NCBI GenBank assembly: GCA_958510825.1
Contig: OY294054.1
Location: 9,898,319 to 9,962,318 of the forward strand
Reading direction: 5' to 3'
DNA from: Brachypterus glaber
Taxonomy: Eukaryota > Arthropoda > Insecta > Coleoptera > Kateretidae
DNA: 64,000 nucleotides
Below, one piece after another: positions 31,840-40,685 of the stretch. Within the stretch, counting starts at the first letter, position 1. The number at the start of each line of letters is the position of its first letter. A model generated the notes under the pieces. That model did not search any database, was not told the DNA's origin, and saw only the letters and a list, made by a program, of their open reading frames with translations. A program made the position numbers and the translations under genes.

Positions 31840-32540
31840 AACCTTTGTTGTTGAAATTTTTAACACCGTTTTAAAATTAAAATATATTTTCAAACACGTA
31901 TGTCAAAATTTTCACATTTTTGTAAAAAAATAAATTTGTACGTATTACTGCTTTAAAATTAGCACTGACCTTTAAGTTTAAAAAAAAACTTGCCTGCTGC
32001 TATTTGTAGAATTTTTGTAAAAAACTGTTTTAAAGTTAAAATAGGCTTTTAAGCTTTCACGGCCATTAAGATATAAAGAACTTTCACTTTCGGGTTTAGA
32101 CCGTGTTAAAGGATTTTCACTTTCCGACGTTTCGTCTCTTACTACTACAGATTAATCCCTGAAGATGTCTCTAGTAGTAAGAGACGAAACGTCGGAAAGT
32201 GAAAATCCATTAACACGGTCTAAACCCGAAAGTGAAAGTTCTTTAAAATAGGCTTTTAAAGCTGTAAAAATTTTCGCCTGCGGATTTAGGGCCTTCCAAC
32301 ATTTTTGGATGGTTTTGAAAAACTGTTCTGAAATTAACATAATTTCCAAATTCCTTAAAACGTTTGTCTATTTTCACATTTATGTAAATAAAAATAAGGT
32401 TATTATTATTGCATAGTGCAAAAAAATCTATAGAATATTTGTAAGGTGTGAAATTGTTAATTAAAATAGACCTTTAAATTCGTAAAAATTTTCGCCTTTG
32501 ACGTTAGTGGTTTCTCTATAATTTTTGGAATTGAAAAAAA
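31840..32540. repeat. Degenerate array related (inverted) to the hAT-like interior
   Basis: GTAAAAATTTTCGCCTGCGG (32266), AATTTTCGCC (32486), AAAACTGTTTTAAAGTTAAA (32020) and CACATTTTTGTAAA (31915) are reverse complements of words in the 24000-24900 array. It is interrupted by the PLE insertion at 32053-32242. Confidence 0.55.
32053..32242. mobile_element. 190-bp palindromic PLE terminal-repeat insertion, TSD 17 bp
   Basis: The left half (GCTTTCACGGCCATTAAGAT ... GACGTTTCGTCTCTTACTAC) and the right half (AGATTAATCCCTGAAGATGT ... CCCGAAAGTGAAAGTTCT) are opposed PLE terminal repeats without any protein-coding part. Flanks TTAAAATAGGCTTTTAA at 32036-32052 and 32243-32259 form a perfect 17-bp TSD. 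It is a miniature of the 8847-10469 arrangement. The right half has the full ribozyme-like motif (CTGAAGA from about 32159); the left half lacks the CTGAAGA part. Confidence 0.85.
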
Positions 32541-32544
32541 ATAA

Positions 32545-32781
32545 AAATAAATTAATAGTAAAAAAACATTTTTAAGGACAAATTTTTATTTAAGTACACT
32601 AAAAAGAAGAAAATAGAGTTTCAAGTAAATAAAACACATCATTTTGTTACATTATACAATTTTACATGATATAATGTAACAAAATGATGGGCCTGATTTA
32701 CTTGAAAGTTTATTTTCTTCTTTTTAGTGCACTTAAATAAAAGCTTGTTCTTAAAAATGTTTTTTTATTATTAATTTATTG
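32545..32781. repeat. Palindromic repeat, about 237 bp
   Basis: AATTAATAGTAAAAAAACAT, TTATTTAAGTACACTAAAAA GAAG and ACATCATTTTGTTACATTAT lead to a centre near 32667. The reverse complements follow to TATTATTAATTTATT. Fold-back form, no ORF. Confidence 0.8.
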
Positions 32782-33009
32782 TTTATAGTCATATTCTTGG
32801 CCTATTTACAGGGTTTGCTAATTTCAATTCTGTGTTGGCTGAGATTTATTGAAGTTAATTACTAGTTTCTGGTACACGTGTGCTGAATGGTTTAACTTAA
32901 ATGAAATCATCGTTTTCTATGCAAACATTATGCAAGCATGCATTCAATAAAATTTCTTGAGTTTTAAAGAAACTTAAATGAAAGATGACACGTAGATAGT
33001 TATACCCTC

Positions 33010-33362
33010 GTTTATACCGGATCTCCAGGTTTTTGACAGGCTTTATCTCCGTTATTTAAAAAGATACAAATTTTTTCAAAAAAAGCGTTAATGGGGGCCA
33101 AAGTTTTTTTTTTACATATCCAAAACCACCCCTTGCTTACCCACCCCTTTAAACCACCCCTTTAAACCACCCCCAACTTCTGTTTTTCAAATAGCACCAT
33201 CTCATTTTTATCAAAAAATATGAAAGTACAGCAAGGGGCGAGTTTGAATACGTCAATAAAATCTTCATTGGCTCCCATTTAATGCTTTATTTTTGTAAAA
33301 ATTTCTATCTTTTCAAATAACAGGGATATAGCTTGTCAAGGACCTGGTGGGACACCCGGTAT
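33010..33362. repeat. Repeat P, short palindromic derivative
   Basis: The left end TACCGGATCTCCAGGTTTTT GACAGGC and the right end GACCTGGTGGGACACCCGGT A are opposed, and the interior is a shortened form of 16600-17575 (CAAAACCACCCCTTGCTTAC; GGCTCCCATTTAATGC). Confidence 0.7.
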
Positions 33363-34090
33363 AAAGAGTTAAATTCTGAAAATAATTAAAAATTTCACTA
33401 ATAGTAATTTGTTGGAAGCAAGATAACCTAAAACAAATTATTGAATTTAAAAAAAATAGTTTTTGTATTTTTATACTTGAAACAAGTATCAACAATACTT
33501 TATATTTTTTCTCTGTGTGTATATCGCTTAATGGTACGCATCTCGGTAAATAATACACTCAGCTAAAAAAAAATCTTCTTTACCTTGGTATATAATTACT
33601 ATTATACGAGAAATCAAAGGGGAAACATTGTTTTGTCGTCAGAAGCCTACTCCCGGAGTTAAAGCAGTTACACCAAATTATAATTTATTAAATTTTCTTT
33701 GTAGACTGGTAAATTAATAGAACAAAAAGGCTTTGGAAAAGCCACGTATTTTATAAAATTCCACCTACTTTTTACGTTTTCAATTTTAATTATAAATTGC
33801 CGTTTTGTTCCTTTTCACACTCTTGACAACTTTAAATCTAGAAGAGTATTTCTACTAAGAGTTATTTTAAGCTTTTTTCCCACTGCACAATTTAACAAAG
33901 GCGCATTTACTAGTTAATAGTTCAAAAAGAAAAGATTTTTTTTCATGTTTTAAAGTAAAAAGTTACGAAAATGCATCGCAAGAAAATATTTTTGCATTTT
34001 TCAAGGCTCTAAAATGAAAAATTCAAAATTAGTTATATTTTAAATCGCTATATAATTTTCAAAAAATCTATTTTTTTGACATTTTTCAAC
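33363..34090. other. Unassigned AT-rich sequence
   Basis: No gene, repeat or element recognised. Confidence 0.4.
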
Positions 34091-34094
34091 TCCT

Positions 34095-34233
34095 TATACT
34101 GGAAATTCAATAAAACATGCAGTGACTCATACCTCTGCTGCTTTCGTATAAGGGGTCCGCCTTTGTATGATATTTGCCTTTTACCACATATTCGCAACTG
34201 AGTCACTGCAGGTTTTATTGAATTTTCAGTATA
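34095..34233. mobile_element. Palindromic element N, complete copy
   Basis: TATACTGGAAATTCAATAAA starts the left end and TTTATTGAATTTTCAGTATA closes the right, with CTGCTTTCGTATAAGGGGTC inside. It is shorter in the middle than the copy at 56279-56456. Confidence 0.8.
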
Positions 34234-36183
34234 GACCTTCAAAAATAGCCTCCTAAAATATTTTTGAGAAATTCGAGAGTTATAACGGTATATAGCAACT
34301 TTTAGTGGCGCGCGCGTATTGGCTTCAAGCAGGTGTAAAAACTTTAACGGGCTAATAGTTTGGTGAGTATATTCGGTTGAAATCTGATCGGTAATACATA
34401 ATATAAGTCCGCCCAAATTAACTCGGGTAAGCGAAAAAGAACCAACCGTTATGTGGTTAATGACCCAAAAGAAAATCAGGGTATATTTTTGAGTCAAACT
34501 ATACATTAGGGTGCCCAGGACCTATGGAATTGTTTGGGTCCCACCCCTCACAATTGTTTCTTTAGGTGATAAAACAACCGAGTATTTCCACGTCAACTAG
34601 CCCCTCGATCCGGAACTCATCTCTCCGATTTTGCTGAACTTTTGCATGTCTCCATAACTTAGTGTTTATATACCCCCATTAATGGCGTTTTGCAAAAAAA
34701 TCGTTGGTTGCTGAGATATTAGGGTGGGTCATTTTTTGCCTTTTTCAAAGTCGGAAAACAACCATGTAATAAATTCGTAATAACTTAACTTCTATTGAAG
34801 ATATAGACTTTAATCGTATTGATTTTTAAAGAGAATCAAATTATGGTCTAGAAAATCCATTTTTTTGGATAACTTTTTTACTTTCTAATATTAATTGACA
34901 ATTTTTTTTTGAGTTTTTTAAGAAAATTAATGCGCATCGAATGATTTTTACAGAAGTTCCGTAATTTTCAGAAAAGTCAGGGGCGGACTTCCGTTATGGT
35001 TGCAAACCCCTAAGATTTATAGGGTTACAAATTTTAGACATTTGATTACTTTTTTTACATTTGTGAGTAATTTTGATCAAAAAAGTACTCTACACAAAAT
35101 TCGATAACATGAAGCGTTTCCGAGAAAAAGGCACCTTAAAAAAATCGTTAAAAAATATTAAATATATAAGGGGTGAATATCTCAAAGGGGGGGAGGGTAG
35201 TCAAAAATTTCATATGGACTTTTTATTTTATTTTAATGAGATAAAAACATTTTTAAAATAATATATAGCATTTTTGAAAAATTATAAAAATATCCCGCCT
35301 TTTTTTTTTAATTAAAAAAGTGCCCTTTTCTCGGAAACACTTCATTTTATCGAATTTTTTGTAGTGATTTTTTGATTAAAATTACTCACAGAATGTACAA
35401 AAGTAATTAAAATTCTAAAATTTGTACCCCTAAAAAAATTTAGGAGTTAGGAACCATAAGGGAAGTCCGCCCCTGACTTTTCTGATAACTTTTAAAACTT
35501 CTGTTAAAATCATTCAATGCGAATTAATTTTCTTAAACAGCTCAAAAAAAATTGTCAATTAATATTAGAAAGTAAAAAAGTTATCAAAAAAAAAAAATTT
35601 TTCTATTTCATCTAGGGGGCAAATATCTCAGAGTAGGGGGGCCGTAGCCAAAAATTTTATATGAACTTGTGGCATTATTTTGACGAGATCTAATTACCCT
35701 TAAGAGATTTTGGAAACATTCTGGGACACCCAGTATAGGGTGCTCCTATATTTTGGCACACCCTGTATATTGTTATTGATGACCCTTTTCATTAAATAAG
35801 TAATCAAATTAATAATACTGTTCAATGGATTTAGTTTCTTCATTAAATTCCTCACAGAGCTAGTTAAAAATGAAAAAAAAAAAAATAGGGTACGGTCGCA
35901 CATTATGGGTGATATCTCCCACAAATATGTTATTTGAGTCAAAATATTTTATAGGGACATACTACCACTAAATACAAGTAAATAGTAAAAAAATAAAAAA
36001 AATCGAAGATAAGCTATTTTGGGTATACAAAATATAAACTTCCCCGAATTGGCATGGCAGTCCGCCATCTTGGAAATGTCAGAATGGTCAAAAAAAATGG
36101 ATTTTCTAGACCATAATTTGATTCTCTTTAAAAATCAATACGATTAAAGTCTATATCTTCAAAAGAAGTTAAGTTATTACGAA

Positions 36184-36772
36184 ACGAGAAGGCAGATGAA
36201 CTTGCAAGACTCGGATCAGGGATGGCATGCACGGGGCCGGAACCTATATTGGGAGTTACAAGGAAGCAGGTAAAGACCGCTCTCGATGAGTGGGCTTATA
36301 CCAAGCTAAAGGAGCAATGGAGAGCGGTCGACGGTTGCCGGCAAGCTAGGGACTTCCTGGCTGGCCAAAGCAAATCAAAGACCGACTGGTTGCTGGAAAA
36401 AGGAAGAACTGCACTCAGACAACTTGTAGGGGTCCTTACGGGCCACTGCAGGCTAAGGAAGCACCTGGCAACAATGCGGATTCTAGAGAGTCCACTATGC
36501 CCAGAGTGCGAAGAGGATGAAACATCCTCTCATCACTTAGCCGAGTGTGTCAGATACGACAGGATCAGGTTGCAAGTCTTTGAAACTCAAAGACTCAACC
36601 AAGAGGAACTAAGAGATCTCCCCTGGGCCAATATCCTGACCTTTATTGAAAGGACGGGCAGGTTCAAGGAAGACTCAAATTAGTAAATGGCTGGGATTGC
36701 CTGGGGTGACAAAAAGGGCCAGAAATGGCCTAGTTGTCCGGCTTTGGCCAACCCAAAATTTACTACTACTAC
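36184..36772 (+). mobile_element. 5'-truncated RNase-H-type LINE insertion, TSD 14 bp
   Basis: TAAGTTATTACGAA is repeated exactly at 36170-36183 and 36773-36786. The insert ends in TACTACTACTAC, a (TAC)n 3' tail that also ends the copy at 17753-18108. It splits one arm of the surrounding palindrome. Confidence 0.9.
36186..36683 (+). CDS. RNase H C-terminus and Cys/His knuckle of an I/LOA-type ORF2 (partial)
   Basis: Open from the insertion's 5' edge: EKADELARLGSGMACTGPEP is the end of an RNase H domain (GNEKADELAR with the last catalytic Asp). A variable link follows, then KTDWLLEKGRTALRQLVGVL TGHCRLRKHLATMR and a knuckle C-x2-C...H...C in LCPECEEDETSSHHLAECVR. It ends ERTGRFKEDSN at 36683. 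About 165 codons with no lesion. The EN, RT and most of RNase H were lost by 5' truncation, so no active protein can be made. The Met at 36222 is internal. Confidence 0.85.
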   Translation, partial: EKADELARLGSGMACTGPEPILGVTRKQVKTALDEWAYTKLKEQWRAVDGCRQARDFLAGQSKSKTDWLLEKGRTALRQLVGVLTGHCRLRKHLATMRILESPLCPECEEDETSSHHLAECVRYDRIRLQVFETQRLNQEELRDLPWANILTFIERTGRFKEDSN

Positions 36773-37383
36773 TAAGTTATTACGAATTTATTACATGGTT
36801 GTTTTCCGATTTTGAAAAAGGCAAAAAATGATCCACCCTAATATCTCAGTAACCAACGATTTTTTTGGAAAACACCATTAATGGGGGTATATAAACACTA
36901 AGTTATGGGGACATGCAAAATTTCAGCAAAATCGGAGATGAGTTCCGGATCGAGGGGCTAGTTGACGTGGACCCAGTCAACCCTGATTTTTTTTTAGATT
37001 TTTTAAAAAATATTTAGAGGTTCCGCCCGGCGATTTTTTAAATAGAAAATCATGTGAAGGGTTTTTATTTTTTTAAGGATATAAAAACTTTGATATTGGG
37101 CGTTTATGGAATAAAAAAGTGTTTCTGGATAATAAAGGAATATTCTCAATTTTTATGCCCCTCTACAAAAATAAAACGGATTTTTTTATGGGATAAAAAT
37201 GCTAAAAAGTGACACATGAGGTTAATAAAGGCTAGAAAAAAAAAGTACTTAGAATGTTTTCCAAAGAGTTCTTTATTTCTAGGGCATTCTTCAATATGTC
37301 CGAATTTAGGGTTTATAATTACTTTATTGAAAAAAAGTACAGGGTATCCAAAAAATAATTAAATATTTCAATAAAAGTTAAAA

Positions 37384-38420
37384 TACACTGCCCAGTAAAA
37401 GAGCTTTCCCATTTTAACATCCGCGCGTTAATTGGATTTTTTATTATTAGATTTACAACCTTAAAACTATACTAATTTTTACGAAAACTACCCCCCGCTT
37501 CTTAGGGGTGCAGTTAGAACTTTTTTATTATCAGATTCTCTTTCGGCAACGTTAAAAACCACCATACACCAATTTTCACAAAAACTACCCCCACCCCTCA
37601 GGGGGTGAAATTAGAAAAAAATTATTAAAAGATTCAGTTTTAGCGACCTCAAAAACCCCAATATATAAATTTTTAAGAAAACTACCCCCTGTCCTCAGGG
37701 GGTGGAGTAAGATTTTTTTTATTATCAGATTTACTTTCAGCAACCTTAAAAACCCCAATATACCAATTTTCACGAAAACTACCCTACGCCCCTTTGGGGG
37801 TGCATTTAGAATTTTTTTATTATCAGATTCACTTTCAGAAACCTCGAAAACTCCAATATACCAGTTTTCACGAAAACTACCCCCACCCCTCGGGGGGTGA
37901 AATTAGAAAAAAATATTATCAGATTCATATTCGCCAACCCCAAAAACCCCTATATACCAATTTTGAGGAAAATATTAAAAATATTTACCCTCTCATTCCC
38001 TCGGGGGTGGAGTTAGAAAAAAATTATTATCAGATTCAATTTCAGAAACCTCAAAAACCCATATATAGCAATTTTCAAATTTTTCTAAAAAAAATGTATT
38101 TTTCCCCATTTGCCCCCCTTCCGCACCCCAATGTTTACCAAAAACAATCCCGAGCGAGAACTTTTGGTAACATACCTGTATGCCAAATTTCAAGTCTCTA
38201 GCTTAAAGCGTTCTTAAGTTATCGTGCCCACAAGATTTCCCGGACAGACCGATCGACCGATCGACAATTTTTTTTTTGCTCGAAATTGATTTATATCGAC
38301 ATAAAAAGTCATAAAACGCAAAAATACACAAAAAAAAATTTTGAAAATATTTGCACGAATACAAGGCTTTCCGAAATTTTGAATATTTTCAAAATGGGAA
38401 AGCAAAATGCATTAAATTAC
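37384..38420 (-). repeat. Repeat X, copy 2 (minus), with 97-bp tandem units
   Basis: Starts TACACTGCCCAGTAAAAGAG CTTTCCC and ends TTTCAAAATGGGAAAGC. Five to six tandem units of about 97 bp lie at 37480-37980, each with GAAAACTACCCCC, a C/G hairpin and TTATTATCAGATTC. It is the longest copy in the window. Confidence 0.85.
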
Positions 38421-39113
38421 AATAAAATATAAATTTTGTAGCAAATAAATAAAAAATGTTTTCAAAATGCCTTGTAGTTGTTGTTATATTATGTAATAAC
38501 ACACATTATATAAAGTTCTTTTTGAGAAAAAGTGTAGGACGTTTATTTTTAAAAATCTGAAAAAAAAATAGCAACACCCAGTTATAAAAATAAACACATT
38601 TCAAAGCCATTTGTACATATTATTATGCTTTTAGACCAAATATAATTTCTTTTATCGAAATAGTGATTAATTTTTTTACATTTTATGGGATTTATGATTT
38701 TTTGTGGACATCCTGTTCTTTTTCTTAAAAAAAACAAATATGGGGCGTTAATTGGTACTTATCAATGATTTTCTAAAAAAATGACCCATGAAAAAAATTT
38801 CTAAGTAACCATCTTTTTAGCATAAATAAGTTTCATACGTCAATTTTTACAATGCTTTTACCCTGGTAAAGCCATTTTTTCATCATAATTTCCCTTCCAA
38901 AAATCGCCTGATTTCAACCTTTTTATCAGTGTATTTAAATAATAATAATAAAAAGGCTTAACATGTTTTCTCTTTCAAAAAAAACGCCGAGCGCAACCTC
39001 TAAATATTTTTTTTTTTAAATCTGAAAAAAATTGAGGGTTGGTTTTTGACATAAATGAAATAGGGGGTGGGACCCTAAAAAATACCATTTTTTAATTTTG
39101 ACTGGGCGCCCTA

Positions 39114-40299
39114 CTATACATGTATACACTATACACTTCAATTGTCAATTTTTTAATTGGAGGAGCAACGCACAGTGTTTGGTATGTCCGAAAAAGGCCT
39201 ATATCTTTTTTTATCAAAAAGATTTTTTTACAAAAATTTCACACAATTAACCTGAATATATGTGCTATATGTTAGTGAAATCAAATTTCAAAAGAACTCA
39301 GGGCTGCTCGTTAAAAGGGGTCAAAATAATAAAAAAAATGTATATTTTTTTTAATCTGAATTATATTTTTGAAGCAAATTCACCTGAATATAAAAAAATA
39401 ATAAAAATAAAAATATCAGTGCTATTCGTTAAATGGGATAAATTCTAAAAATGTTAGGAAGGTTCGTATAAAAAAAGTAAATTACAAATTTATTTTTTTT
39501 TAATATTTAAAAAATTAAAAACTATATGGTCAAATAGATAATTTCCGTGCCACCAGTCTACATTTTAAAGGTTGAAAAATCAAATATATGCAAAAAGATA
39601 GCTTGGGTTGTCTTATTGTTGTGTTTTTTTTTTTCTTCAAAAACTATAATCGATAGATAATTATACTATACTATACTATACTATATTATATTATAATTAA
39701 TTGTAATTTGTAATAGAATCACCAATAATATATGTTTTATCAAATAAATCAAACAAAAAAATCGATTTTTTTTGTAATTTTAAAAGTTACGGTTTTTGTG
39801 TTCCTTTTTTTTCAATTTTATAATCGAAAAAAAAAAATAGTTATCGATTTCTAAATTTAGGGGGACCGTTTTAGTCTACTATAGCTATCTATATTATCAC
39901 AACTTTTTTAAATTATTAAACGTTTTTCACTTTGGTTATACTATATAGTTCTCCGCATGAAAGAAAGTCTCCGACGAAAGGGGGAAGAATCATTCGCGCT
40001 CTCTTCTTTCCGTCAAGAGCGTTATATGGCGTGCGTGCCTACAACGGGCTCTCAGTTGCACACACATTCCAAATATATTTCCCGTAGCCACAGATCCGTG
40101 CGTCAAACTATATCTACTATACATATAATAAGTTAATTTTAAACAAAAAACCATATTTAGTCTTATTCTATGGGTATTTGTCATAAATAAAAATAAAAGA
40201 TATTATTAGATTCCTTAATGGTACTTTTTAATGGTACCGGTGTACCAATATGATACCATTAAAAAAAGAGTTTTTGAGCAAAAACCATTTTCACAATCT
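39114..40299. other. Unassigned; (ACTAT)n at 39661-39690; GC-richer block 39950-40090
   Basis: A short ACTAT microsatellite is clear. The block 39950-40090 (CGCGCTCTCTTCTTTCC, GTGCGTGCCTACAACGGGCT) stands out by composition but matches nothing I recognise. Confidence 0.4.
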
Positions 40300-40352
40300 T
40301 TAAAATGGTGCAACTAAGTTATAAATGGAATTTTCAGCGTAAACGTATTTTT
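40300..40352 (+). repeat. Repeat Y, left part split by element C
   Basis: TTATAAATGGAATTTTCAGC GTAAACGTATTTTTCTAGG corresponds to 23075-23110 of copy 2. The continuation is found beyond element C. Confidence 0.65.
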
Positions 40353-40685
40353 CTAGGGTTTTATTTATTTTTATTTATTTACACACACATTTACATAATA
40401 TATTTTACAACCTATTATCAAATTGCTACCTTAATTATATTATATACTAATTTTATAACAATATTTTTTACGGTGAGCCATTGTGCGTACGAAAAATTTT
40501 CTTCAATATTTTTTTTTCTGTATTTATATAAGTATATCACATAAGCTATGTATAGCTTGTGCGTGATATATACATAGTTTTTATACTTTTTTATTTTATG
40601 TTTTTTTTTTGTAGGGCTCGAAATAAGAAATATGTTTACAGAGTTAGTTAGACCTATTTAAAGAATACAAAAGTTTAATTTTTTA

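Larger units (their letters stand above)
34507..39113. mobile_element. Composite palindromic element with nested insertions
   Basis: The ends AGGGTGCCCAGG...GGGTCCCACCCC (34507) and GGGGTGGGACCC...CTGGGCGCCCT (39066-39113) are inverted. Inside, 34595-34870 recurs inverted at 36100-36170 and 36787-36981 (CTAGCCCCTCGATCCGGAAC; AGAATCAAATTATGG). An inner palindrome spans 34850-35600, and CCCTGATTTTTTTTTAGA at 36993 is inverted at 39000-39040. Later insertions are the LINE fragment 36184-36772 and X copy 2. No transposase seen. Confidence 0.65.

Noticed and set aside
35700..35790. Mariner-type ends GGGACACCCAGTATA and CACACCCTGTATAT as a complete element
   Set aside because: They lie about 30 bases apart in the same orientation and no inverted partner was found at a suitable distance.
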